The notes below the pieces were generated by a model that had not been told where the DNA came from, did not search any database, and was given only the letters and a program-made list of their open reading frames with translations. The position numbers were made by a program, and so were the translations under genes. A stretch of DNA of 34,881 nt, from the NCBI GenBank assembly GCA_016840965.1, contig JAEORI010000296.1, forward strand, positions 1 to 34,881. Reading direction: 5' to 3'. Origin of the DNA: Candidatus Thorarchaeota archaeon. Its GTDB lineage: Archaea; Asgardarchaeota; Thorarchaeia; Thorarchaeales; Thorarchaeaceae. This document shows positions 1-6,484 of the stretch, in pieces (the first letter of the stretch is position 1; each line of letters begins with the position of its first letter).

Positions 1-170
1 AGGATGACCTGCGACGAAAAGACTTCGAACCTTGGGACTCGATGGCTCATTTAGTTATTGTGAGTGAGATTGAGAATGAGTTTGAGATATTTTTCGATGA
101 TGAGGAAGTCGTTGATCTCTGGACTGTCGGTGATATTAAGAGAGTTCTAGAAACTAAACTCTCTTCCTAG
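1..170 (+). CDS. Acyl carrier protein, C-terminal part (5' end outside window)
   Basis: The open frame runs from base 3 to a TAG at 168-170 and gives 55 residues. The peptide shows the ACP signature PWDSMAHL, whose Ser (codon 39-41) is the predicted 4'-phosphopantetheine attachment site. It is followed by the acidic helix II (VSEIENEFEIFF) and the usual closing segment TVGDIKRVLETKL. The protein would carry acyl or aminoacyl groups as thioesters in the cytoplasm. ACPs are uncommon in archaea, which do not make fatty acids in the usual way, so a role in modifying a surface glycan or a special metabolite is more likely; the convergent acyltransferase and the VOC protein nearby agree with that, but this is inference. 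Its TAG overlaps the TAG of the convergent gene in a CTAG palindrome. Start and upstream partners are not visible. Confidence 0.85.
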   Translation, partial: DDLRRKDFEPWDSMAHLVIVSEIENEFEIFFDDEEVVDLWTVGDIKRVLETKLSS

Positions 171-613
171 TCTTTCTTTGATTCGAGTTTTTGAACCATT
201 CGCGCAGGATTTCCTGCAACAAGTGTGAGGGGCGGTACATCTTTTCCAACGACAGCGCCTGCTGCAACAATAGCTCCTTCTCCCACTGTGACACCAGGAA
301 GAACAATGGCTCCTGCCGCGAGCCAAGCTCCCTTTCCAATAACAACTTTCTTTGGTCCCTCGTGAAAGATACGCCTTCTCTGGTGATATGGACTTGCACC
401 TGAATGAGCCATAATTTTTACGCCTGGGCCAATGCTAGCCCAATCTTGGATTTCAATATACTCAGGATATTCACCATCAATCATGACCAAGAATCCCATG
501 TAGACACCTCTTCCGACTTTCACACCACATCTCCTGTAGACACTTGCACGAAACTGGTATGAAGGTGCAATCCAGGCTAGTATACGGAGGAATCTCCCAA
601 GCAGTTTTCCCAT
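167..613 (-). CDS. Hexapeptide-repeat (left-handed beta-helix) acyltransferase
   Basis: 148 residues of the maltose/serine O-acetyltransferase (WbbJ/LacA-like) family. After a short amphipathic N-terminus, the protein has imperfect hexapeptide turns: GVKVGRGVYMG, then SIGPGVKIMAHSG, and a run VIGKGAWLAAGAIVLPGVTVGEG. It ends with the family's VAAGAVVGKDVPPLTLVAGNPA motif. His in IMAHSG is the likely catalytic base. It should transfer an acetyl or other acyl group from CoA (or from the neighbouring ACP) to a sugar hydroxyl or amine. The ATG start is set by a GGTGA ribosome binding site that overlaps the stop codon of the upstream deacetylase (6-base gap), so the two are co-transcribed and probably act on the same glycan. 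The acceptor is unknown. Confidence 0.85.
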   Translation of the reverse strand: MGKLLGRFLRILAWIAPSYQFRASVYRRCGVKVGRGVYMGFLVMIDGEYPEYIEIQDWASIGPGVKIMAHSGASPYHQRRRIFHEGPKKVVIGKGAWLAAGAIVLPGVTVGEGAIVAAGAVVGKDVPPLTLVAGNPARMVQKLESKKD

Positions 614-619
614 CTCAAA

Positions 620-1498
620 TCACCCTACTCCTCTTCTCCATAATACTCTCCTCAAATAATCTGAGAAGACCCAATTATCGATATCACCAGTTAGGAGAAG
701 ACAGAATTTACTGTCACTTTTCCAGTTTTTATGAGTATTCCAATATTTCACCGCCTCTGTCGGAGTAGCACACCATGCTTCGAGGCTCTGTGCATGCTCA
801 ACCAGATCCTTTAGGCACCCAATGTACTTCTTCTGGCCTATCCGGATAGGATGAAGATCGAACATGATTACTCCTCCAGTGGGTGCTACCTTTGCAATCT
901 CTCTCTTCAATACTCTGGATATGCTATCGGGGTCCATCCCCTTTCGATCAATCATAACGTCATCACTCCAAACATTGAGTGGGATATAGGTAACACTTGA
1001 CTTCCGACCAAGTACTTCCATTTGAAAGAAATTAGTCATATCTCTATATTCCGGTCGAAATCCAAACCCTCCATCCCAAACGAGACCTGCATGTTCTAAT
1101 AATTCAGGCATATCATCGGTATAGTTGTCATATGGCGCTCTGAAACCAGTTATTTGAACTCCTAGCTTGTTGAATACCTGGAGACTTAGTAACAAATCCT
1201 TCTGTCTTGCTTGAGCGCTTATTGTAGGATATCTCACATGATTGTACCCGTGACTTGCTACCTCATGACCTTCCTCTTCGATTCGTTTAACCAGTTCTGG
1301 ATTCATTTTTGCTATTGCAGCAACTGTGGGAAATGCAAAACGTGCATTGAATTCATCCAGAACGTCAAACATATTGTTCAGAATAGTGTTGAAAGAGGTC
1401 CGGTGGAGCTTAAGCATACGATAAAACTGTCTTGGGGCTTGCAATCCCCATTTCTTGCCAAGTTGTCCGATATAGCTCGAGTCTGACAATATCTCCAC
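620..1498 (-). CDS. Polysaccharide deacetylase (NodB-type), atypical N-terminus
   Basis: 292 residues, GTG start; an in-frame stop lies three codons upstream, so no longer form exists. Carbohydrate esterase 4 features are present: the zinc motif HGYNH (H83, H87), GFRAPY (R120) and FDLHP (H216). It should remove N-acyl groups from a polysaccharide or glycan precursor. The family's first motif (TFDD, on strand beta-1) is absent before the LLDVLDEF-like helix (about residues 43-50). Instead a TGDIDN motif of similar character sits near the C-terminus (residues 270-275), followed by a basic tail. This could be a rearranged fold or simply a family-specific tail. It is the first gene of a two-gene unit with the acyltransferase 6 bases downstream; divergent from the VOC gene. 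Confidence 0.75.
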   Translation of the reverse strand: MEILSDSSYIGQLGKKWGLQAPRQFYRMLKLHRTSFNTILNNMFDVLDEFNARFAFPTVAAIAKMNPELVKRIEEEGHEVASHGYNHVRYPTISAQARQKDLLLSLQVFNKLGVQITGFRAPYDNYTDDMPELLEHAGLVWDGGFGFRPEYRDMTNFFQMEVLGRKSSVTYIPLNVWSDDVMIDRKGMDPDSISRVLKREIAKVAPTGGVIMFDLHPIRIGQKKYIGCLKDLVEHAQSLEAWCATPTEAVKYWNTHKNWKSDSKFCLLLTGDIDNWVFSDYLRRVLWRRGVG

Positions 1499-1620
1499 CG
1501 TTGTTTAGTTGCATTTTAGCTTAGAAGAGTCTGTCAAAAGGATTACGACAAGAAGCTTCTTGTTGGAATTTATGGTAACACTTATGCGAGAACAATAAGA
1601 ATCATCGTTGAGGTGAGTCC

Positions 1621-2025
1621 GTGAAACTCAGTCATATAGGTATCATCGTTAAGGACATCGAAGAGGGGATTAGGAATCATGAAGCGCTTTTTGGATACAA
1701 GCAGCTTGGTCCAATCGTGGATGATCATGCTCAGAAGGTACGTGTTGTATTATTAGGCCCATCAGAGAATGCTCCTGTGAAGATTGAATTGATTTCCCCT
1801 TTGACTGAGGATTCTCCTGTTTCCGACCTGCTAAGAAAACGACAAGCATTGTACCATCTATGCTATTCAGTGCCTAATATTGAAGAAGCGAAATCGAAAG
1901 CACGCAAGAGTGGCGCTACTGTGATTTCAAAACCAGTTGAAGCACCACTCTTTGACAATCGAAAGATCTGTTTTCTTTTCACAAAGGACCATTATGTTGT
2001 TGAACTAGTTGAAGATGAGCGTTGA
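1621..2025 (+). CDS. VOC superfamily protein (glyoxalase / methylmalonyl-CoA epimerase-like)
   Basis: 134 residues with two beta-alpha-beta-beta-beta modules of the vicinal oxygen chelate fold. Candidate metal ligands are H5, E56, H79 and E128, matching the paired positions of the family (H, Q/E, H, E). The start is GTG at 1621, with GAGGTG just upstream. Length fits methylmalonyl-CoA epimerase, and a methylmalonyl-CoA mutase is encoded at 20389-22068, so epimerase is possible. However, the sequence around LGPIVDDHAQKVRVVLL and SPVSDLL resembles VOC proteins that travel with ACP and glycan genes, and the immediate neighbours are exactly that. I therefore leave the substrate open. Nothing obvious promotes it in the 122-base gap to the divergent deacetylase. 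Confidence 0.7.
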   Translation: MKLSHIGIIVKDIEEGIRNHEALFGYKQLGPIVDDHAQKVRVVLLGPSENAPVKIELISPLTEDSPVSDLLRKRQALYHLCYSVPNIEEAKSKARKSGATVISKPVEAPLFDNRKICFLFTKDHYVVELVEDER

Positions 2026-2033
2026 ATCTCATC

Positions 2034-3008
2034 TTATTTTTGAGCAACAAACACCTTGGAAAAGAGTTCGAATAAAGGTTCAACGTATGTGGTGTTAATG
2101 TTCGCGTAGACATAATTACACATTTCAATGAACCTAGTAGCACGCTCATCAGCATACTCATCGATCCCAATGATTTTCCTTGCTCTTTTGGTGATGTCCT
2201 TCACTAGTCCTTTTGCACTCTTGTCTTCATCAAAAATATCCGTGGTGTCTTGTTCAATTCGTTTTAATTGACTCTTGACGCGTATGTCTGAAACATCATC
2301 AGCCCCAAAGCTCTTGACAACATCCATGAGAACATCTAGAATGCCATTGTGCAGACCTGCAACAAGCGCCTCAACCTCGTATGCAGTGAACCGAACCGTT
2401 GTACTCTCTCCGCTAAGTTGCCATTTCAGGTCACTGCTCCTGCTTACCGTGATTTGCCTTTGACCGACACTGATGATTTCATCGAAGAATCTTGATTCAA
2501 TACTGCTGTTAATTGAGGTCTTTAGAATGGCGGCTTCGGGAAGCTTTAGCTTGATTGAGTTTCCTCCATTTGTGACTACCAGACACATCCCATCCGCAGG
2601 TGTTATTTTCTTGACATAGTCTGAGGGTGGTGCTACCTCAACTGGTGGTAGATGCTTTAACCGCTCAGCTAATTGTCTAATTTCAGGCTCAGTACAGATG
2701 TAGGTTTGTCGATCCCCTGAAATCGAAATAGTTCCATCATCAGCTCGTTCAAATGTGATTTTATTTCCTCCACCAACATCTGTGGTCTTCAGATATTCCT
2801 GCTTATAGCTACGTGCAGTCTGTGCAAGTTTGTCCAAGGCTGCGGCAACCATATGGGCTTCTCCATAACCCAATGTGATTTCTGCAGTCCCCTCGGTTCC
2901 GCGGCCAAGACCAAGGGCACCATCCTTCCGAATCTTTACGTACACAACCTTCCACCACTTGAAACTAGGTTTCGCTTGCTGAAAACTATTGTGGCGATTT
3001 CGGTCCAC
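2034..3008 (-). CDS. Unknown protein with repeated beta-beta-helix modules
   Basis: 324 residues, GTG start; I do not recognise the family. It appears cytoplasmic: no signal peptide or membrane helix. The N-terminal two thirds hold at least two related modules, each with short beta strands ending in an amphipathic helix: residues 83-120 (KITFERADDGTISISG, then TEPEIRQLAERLKHL) and 185-223 (QITVSRSSDLKWQLSG, then TAYEVEALVAGLHNG). A third, weaker copy may be residues 24-63. The last 100 residues look helical and mixed-charge (residues about 240-324, beginning SQLKRIEQDTTDIFDE). The modules could bind nucleic acid or ligand, but that is speculation. Its stop lies 8 bases from the convergent VOC stop, and it is divergent from the small membrane protein at 3055. 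Confidence 0.6.
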   Translation of the reverse strand: MDRNRHNSFQQAKPSFKWWKVVYVKIRKDGALGLGRGTEGTAEITLGYGEAHMVAAALDKLAQTARSYKQEYLKTTDVGGGNKITFERADDGTISISGDRQTYICTEPEIRQLAERLKHLPPVEVAPPSDYVKKITPADGMCLVVTNGGNSIKLKLPEAAILKTSINSSIESRFFDEIISVGQRQITVSRSSDLKWQLSGESTTVRFTAYEVEALVAGLHNGILDVLMDVVKSFGADDVSDIRVKSQLKRIEQDTTDIFDEDKSAKGLVKDITKRARKIIGIDEYADERATRFIEMCNYVYANINTTYVEPLFELFSKVFVAQK

Positions 3009-3054
3009 AACAGAATGGTCATAAGAAGTCTAATTGATGATGCCAAGTGGTACC

Positions 3055-3234
3055 ATGACAGAAGAAACCGCTCCTGAACGCATACTAGATGTTCCTCAAG
3101 ACATTCATGAAGCAGAAGTTTGTCCTTTCACGAAAGGTATGTGGAAGAAGGCTGGCGATGTTCTCATATTTTTCATGATTTTTATTTCGCCAATTCTATT
3201 TCTGGTATCTCTGCTTATAACTAACCTAGCCTAG
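3055..3234 (+). CDS. Small C-terminally anchored membrane protein
   Basis: A 59-residue protein if translation begins at ATG 3055; the frame also offers TTG 3034 and ATG 3037/3040, which would add up to seven residues. The first 38 residues are acidic and soluble (EETAPERILDVPQDIHEAE, then CPFTKGMWKKAGD). They are followed by one hydrophobic helix of about 20 residues (VLIFFMIFISPILFLVSLLI) and only three more residues, the layout of a tail-anchored protein. No homologue is recognised. A perfect hairpin immediately downstream (3252-3276) would end its transcript. It is divergent from the 324-residue unknown, with 46 bases between the starts, so the two may share a control region. Confidence 0.55.
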   Translation: MTEETAPERILDVPQDIHEAEVCPFTKGMWKKAGDVLIFFMIFISPILFLVSLLITNLA

Positions 3235-3251
3235 TCTGTTAAGAAGTCGCA

Positions 3252-3276
3252 TGCAGAAGGTGTTTTACCTTCTGCA
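3252..3276. terminator. Hairpin between convergent genes
   Basis: Perfect 10-base arms (TGCAGAAGGT at 3252-3261 and its complement at 3267-3276) around a 5-base loop GTTTT. It lies in the 52-base gap between the stop of the small membrane protein and the stop of the convergent gene at 3287. There is no long T tract, so a role as a bidirectional terminator or 3' end stabiliser is inferred from symmetry and location. Confidence 0.55.
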
Positions 3277-3286
3277 GTTATTGATA

Positions 3287-3646
3287 CTAAATTGAGTCCT
3301 TGACATCAAAAGCTAGAGTACCTGCTTCCTTTGTCTTGAGCGAGATATCTATTGTATGCTCACCTTCAGGAAGGGAATCTCCCTTGATGTGTATCTCTAT
3401 TTCTACACCTACTTTGATTGGGAATGAGTTCTCTTCACTAATTTCGGATCCTTTGACTTCACCATCTATTGATCTGATAATTGTAGAATCAAGCGGGTAC
3501 TCATTACCATTCACCTTGATTGGTGCCACTGCAGTAGTAGTGCCGGGCGATAATGAATTTTTGAGTTTAAAGGAGAAACCGTCCTCGACATTTTCGAGGC
3601 TTCCTTTGATGTATAGCTTCCTCAGGAGGAACGCTGGGATTTGCAT
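3287..3646 (-). CDS. Conserved archaeal beta-rich protein, function unknown
   Basis: About 119 residues from ATG 3646; a TTG at 3664 would add six residues, but GGAGG at 3657-3661 lies between the two and the TATA-like box at 3697-3708 fits the shorter form. The N-terminus MQIPAFLLRKLYIKGSL, then GFSFKLKNSL and VNGNEYPL, is followed by alternating strands ending in EGEHTIDISLKTKEAGTLAFDVKD. The pattern suggests one all-beta domain, with no signal peptide or membrane helix. I recall similar archaeal proteins that are sometimes labelled hydroxymethylglutaryl-CoA reductase in databases; nothing here supports that enzyme, since it lacks the length and motifs. Convergent with the small membrane protein. 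Confidence 0.6.
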   Translation of the reverse strand: MQIPAFLLRKLYIKGSLENVEDGFSFKLKNSLSPGTTTAVAPIKVNGNEYPLDSTIIRSIDGEVKGSEISEENSFPIKVGVEIEIHIKGDSLPEGEHTIDISLKTKEAGTLAFDVKDSI

Positions 3647-3696
3647 TTGTATTATGGCCTCCAACTATTTCTGTCTACGCAAGCACTTTAAGCCAG

Positions 3697-3708
3697 CTTT
3701 TATAATTT
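3697..3708 (-). promoter_or_regulatory. TATA-like box for the gene at 3287-3646
   Basis: On the minus strand the sequence reads AAATTATAAAAG. A transcript would start about 25 bases downstream, near 3675, leaving a leader of about 30 bases before ATG 3646. Confidence 0.45.
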
Positions 3709-3746
3709 CCGAAGTTACCTTGTGCTAAATTTCCATAAGTTATCTC

Positions 3747-3756
3747 CATATAAAAC
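3747..3756 (+). promoter_or_regulatory. TATA-like box for the gene at 3806
   Basis: The sequence CATATAAAAC lies about 55 bases before ATG 3806, placing a transcript start near 3776. It sits in a 159-base divergent region shared with the minus-strand promoter at 3697-3708. Confidence 0.45.
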
Positions 3757-3805
3757 ACTGAAGCCTTTCTAACAAAAGTAATAAGCCCTTAAGCATCGGC
3801 TGTAA

Positions 3806-4204
3806 ATGAAACACCATCGTCAAGGAGAGAAATGGTTGCAGTTCGATTTCTTCAATATATTCGATAATATTTTCGGGACATTCTCGTTAATGTTTACATT
3901 CATCATGGTTTTCGTCATTGTCATTGTGATTATTGGCGTTGTCTTTGCATGTAGAGCAAGTTCGGGTATTGCATCAAGTGTAGCTCGTGGGTTTACCATC
4001 GAAGCGCCATCTTTTGTCATCCCTGATCGCTATCGTGGAGAACGGCGTTCTGACGGTTCTGAAATACGAACTGTTAGGTTGCCAGACCGGTGTCCATCAT
4101 GTGGGGCAGCAACAAGCCATGAAGGCATTGACTGGACCGGACCTCTCGAAGCTAAGTGCAACTACTGTGGTGGAACGCTGAAGGCAACATTTGAACGAGT
4201 TTAG
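3806..4204 (+). CDS. Membrane-anchored zinc-ribbon protein
   Basis: 132 residues. A hydrophobic segment at about residues 27-48 (LMFTFIMVFVIVIVIIGVVF) is a single membrane helix. The cytoplasmic C-terminal part ends in a zinc ribbon with two CxxC knuckles: CPSCG at about residues 96-100 and CNYCGG at about 117-122. The linker between helix and ribbon is basic and polar. Similar helix-plus-ribbon proteins are common in archaea and of unknown function; the ribbon may bind protein or nucleic acid near the membrane. The start is ATG 3806, downstream of a TATA-like box. Gene stands alone between a divergent gene and the gelsolin-like gene. Confidence 0.65.
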   Translation: MKHHRQGEKWLQFDFFNIFDNIFGTFSLMFTFIMVFVIVIVIIGVVFACRASSGIASSVARGFTIEAPSFVIPDRYRGERRSDGSEIRTVRLPDRCPSCGAATSHEGIDWTGPLEAKCNYCGGTLKATFERV

Positions 4205-4278
4205 AAAAATACTCAATACTACCAACCAGGTGCATGTCTGTCCTTTTTATGATAGAAAGTCATGAGGACATCCGAGTG

Positions 4279-4288
4279 TTATATATAT
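4279..4288 (+). promoter_or_regulatory. TATA box upstream of the gelsolin-like gene
   Basis: TTATATATAT is a near-ideal archaeal TATA box. The expected transcript start is near 4310, leaving a leader of about 60 bases before ATG 4369, with GAGGATA close to the start as ribosome binding site. Confidence 0.6.
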
Positions 4289-4368
4289 CCAAATATGAGG
4301 AAGCTTTTTCACTTGTCTGTCACGTAATATTTCGGACTTGCGCTGCCCACCCATAAGAGGATAACCCA

Positions 4369-4644
4369 ATGGTCAATGCACTCGAAATGCAAGAGGATGG
4401 TACATCACACTCTGTAGATATCAATAGGGAGAGCTTGCAACCTGATCGAGTCTTTTGCATTGTAGATAACACAAACAAGAATGTGTATATCTGGTTGGGA
4501 AAGGAAGCTAATGTTCGCAAACGATTCGTTGGTGCGCAAGTAGCAAGTAAAATACGTGGAGAATTGAGTACTGGATATAGGGTTCGTTCATTGGACCAGG
4601 GAGATGAGACTGCGGATTTTTTCAACTCATTGACGCATGATTGA
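4369..4644 (+). CDS. Single gelsolin-like domain protein
   Basis: 91 residues that form almost nothing but one gelsolin-type domain. After about 22 variable residues comes the core pattern RVFCIVDNTNKNVYIWLGKE (about residues 27-46), the equivalent of the gelsolin signature in which a strand pair with Asp/Asn turn leads to IYVWLGK. Then follows an amphipathic helix (ANVRKRFVGAQVASKIRG) and a short closing part. Gelsolin domains bind and sever actin in eukaryotes, usually with calcium; Asgard archaea encode one- and two-domain profilin/gelsolin homologues that act on their own actins. That family knowledge supports an actin-regulating role here, but no actin gene is in the window. It has its own TATA box and no operon partner. 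Confidence 0.8.
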   Translation: MVNALEMQEDGTSHSVDINRESLQPDRVFCIVDNTNKNVYIWLGKEANVRKRFVGAQVASKIRGELSTGYRVRSLDQGDETADFFNSLTHD

Positions 4645-4716
4645 TTCAGTAATAGGTCTCGCCACATCCACAAGATTCTATAGAGTATCCGATATCAGAC
4701 GTTGGAGGTCGCAACT

Positions 4717-5760
4717 TTGAGAGGACTGATGAAAACCGCTCGTGGGATTGGAAATCTAGAGCTTCGGGAACTTGAAGTTCCTAAACCCAAAAGAGATGAA
4801 GTCTTGATTGAGGTGGCAGCAGCTGGCCTATGTGGCACCGATATTCATATCAAACATGACCAAGCATTTTACACACCTCCTGTAGTTCTTGGTCATGAAT
4901 ATTCCGGGACTGTCATTGAAGTCGGATCAGATGTGACTTCTTTATCAGATGGAGTTCCTGTGGTGTCTCCTGCGACAGCTTATTGCGGCAAGTGCTATCA
5001 ATGCAAAACAGGTCACATGAACCGCTGCACTGCAGAAAACAAAAGAATCCTTGGCACATCGCGTGCGAATGGTGCCTTCGCAAAATATCTGGTTGTACCT
5101 GATTATATTGTTCATCAGGTACCAAAAGGCGTTTCAATGGAAGAAGCTGCACTGGCTGAACCATTGGCTTGTGTGGTTCATTCTGTGATTGATACGACCC
5201 CGATTTGTCCAGGAGATGTTGTTGTGGTTCAAGGTCCTGGTACCATGGGTCTGATGGCTACTCAAGTCGCCAAGGCAATGGGTGCTGGAAATGTCATAGT
5301 GACTGGTGTGTCCTCTGACCAGTGGCGCTTTGACATAGCAAAGAAAATTGGCGCAGATATGACAATTGATGTTCAGGGTGATGAGAACCCAATCGATATA
5401 ATCAAAGCTGAAACTGATGGACGAGGGGCTGATGCTGTCATCGAAGCATCTGGCGCTTGTGTGGCTTGTACACAAGCTCTAGACTTCGTGAAAGTTGCGG
5501 GACACGTGACGCTTTTGGGCGTTCGCGGGAGTCCAGCTAACATAGATCTTGATCCGATTGTCATAAAAGAACTCACAATATCCGGGACTTGGGGCACTCT
5601 TCCCGCGACATGGGTCACAACACTTCGGTTGATGTCCTCTCGTAAAGTGGATGTATCACCGCTAATCACACACAGAATCTCACTCTCAGAATGGCAGAAA
5701 GGCTTTGAACTAATGGAAAGCCAAAAAGCAATCAAGGTCCTCTTCAATAAGTTTGAGTGA
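4717..5760 (+). CDS. Zinc-dependent medium-chain alcohol / polyol / threonine-type dehydrogenase
   Basis: 347 residues from TTG 4717, chosen because GGAGGT at 4704-4709 is correctly spaced and because the resulting start MRGLMKTARG matches the family's usual N-terminus; a TTG at 4702 overlaps that site. Catalytic zinc ligands are C39 (GLCGTD), H60-E61 (GHE) and E148. The structural zinc lobe has four cysteines: C90, C93, C96 and C104. The Rossmann motif GPGTMG lies near residue 174. The enzyme should oxidise an alcohol, polyol or amino-acid hydroxyl with NAD(P). The sequence does not settle the substrate; sorbitol/threonine dehydrogenase-like members are closest by pattern. Its TGA overlaps the GTG of the cupin gene, so the two are co-translated. 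Confidence 0.85.
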   Translation: MRGLMKTARGIGNLELRELEVPKPKRDEVLIEVAAAGLCGTDIHIKHDQAFYTPPVVLGHEYSGTVIEVGSDVTSLSDGVPVVSPATAYCGKCYQCKTGHMNRCTAENKRILGTSRANGAFAKYLVVPDYIVHQVPKGVSMEEAALAEPLACVVHSVIDTTPICPGDVVVVQGPGTMGLMATQVAKAMGAGNVIVTGVSSDQWRFDIAKKIGADMTIDVQGDENPIDIIKAETDGRGADAVIEASGACVACTQALDFVKVAGHVTLLGVRGSPANIDLDPIVIKELTISGTWGTLPATWVTTLRLMSSRKVDVSPLITHRISLSEWQKGFELMESQKAIKVLFNKFE

Positions 5761-6128
5761 AGATGGACGGTGTGCGAATGTATCTGACGAAAGACTCAAG
5801 CCCTGAAGAATACGAGGTCTATGACCATCCTGGAATGAAAGATGTTCGACGAAAACAATTTCTCAACCCTGATAACTCATCAAAGAACTTCGCACTACGA
5901 GCCTACGTAATCAAGTCTGGTGGTCACACAGCATATGATGTCCATTCGCATGAACATGGAGTCTATGTACTAAGTGGAAAAGTAACTGTCAAGGTAGGAT
6001 CTGAGGAACTACTTCTATGCCCCGGAGATGTCCTCCATATCTCTGGGAATGAACCTCATCAGTTCTTCAATTATCACTCAGAACCAGTGAAATTCCTGTG
6101 TGTTCGAGATTTTACTTCTTCTCCCTAG
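5757..6128 (+). CDS. Small cupin-domain protein
   Basis: 123 residues from GTG 5757, which overlaps the dehydrogenase stop (GTGA); ATG 5763 is an alternative that loses two residues. A single cupin barrel is visible. Motif 1 is HSHEHGVYVLSG (about residues 63-74), with two to three histidines and a Glu as metal ligands; motif 2 is PGDVLHISGNEPHQFFN (about residues 88-104), with its own His. It probably binds a divalent metal and acts as an isomerase, dioxygenase or ligand-binding accessory. Translational coupling to the dehydrogenase suggests that both work on the same sugar or alcohol. Its last 17 bases overlap the convergent AhpD-like gene. Confidence 0.8.
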   Translation: MKMDGVRMYLTKDSSPEEYEVYDHPGMKDVRRKQFLNPDNSSKNFALRAYVIKSGGHTAYDVHSHEHGVYVLSGKVTVKVGSEELLLCPGDVLHISGNEPHQFFNYHSEPVKFLCVRDFTSSP

Positions 6129-6465
6129 GTGCCCATAAATCAAGACAGTCTTGCACAGTGGCTACATGAGATGCTGCTGGTCCTCCACCCATCACTATTG
6201 CTACAGAACATGCTTCCATAATCTCATCCCTTGTCGCTCCAAGGGTGAGTGCTTGCTTAGTGTGATAGACCATACATTCTTCACAAGGAGCGAGCACCGA
6301 AGCCACGATACAAATTATCTCTTTGAATTTGGCTGAGAGCGCACCATCTTTATGAACTGTCTTCTGGAGGTCTGTGAAGGCATTTCTTGTATCAGGAATA
6401 TCTCGGTTTAGTGCCCCAAAATGTTTCATGAAACTCTTCAGTGTCTTTTCTACATCTTCTGTCAT
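6112..6465 (-). CDS. Carboxymuconolactone decarboxylase / AhpD-like protein
   Basis: 117 residues from ATG 6465, preceded by a GAGGATGG ribosome binding site and 19 bases after the lplA stop; the open frame extends further upstream only by reading through the lplA end in another frame. The AhpD signature is CEECMVYH (C61, C64, H68), the CxxC plus His that relays thiol electrons. Helices before and after match the family's all-helical fold (AFTDLQKTVHKDGALSAKFKE; GATRDEIMEACSVAIVMGG). In AhpD this centre passes electrons from a lipoyl group to a peroxiredoxin. Placement beside lipoate ligase and a lipoyl-dependent dehydrogenase makes a lipoyl-linked thiol reductase role attractive, though unproven. 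Convergent and overlapping by 17 bases with the cupin gene. Confidence 0.8.
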   Translation of the reverse strand: MTEDVEKTLKSFMKHFGALNRDIPDTRNAFTDLQKTVHKDGALSAKFKEIICIVASVLAPCEECMVYHTKQALTLGATRDEIMEACSVAIVMGGGPAASHVATVQDCLDLWAPREKK

Positions 6466-6484
6466 TGAACCATCCTCAGATTTA

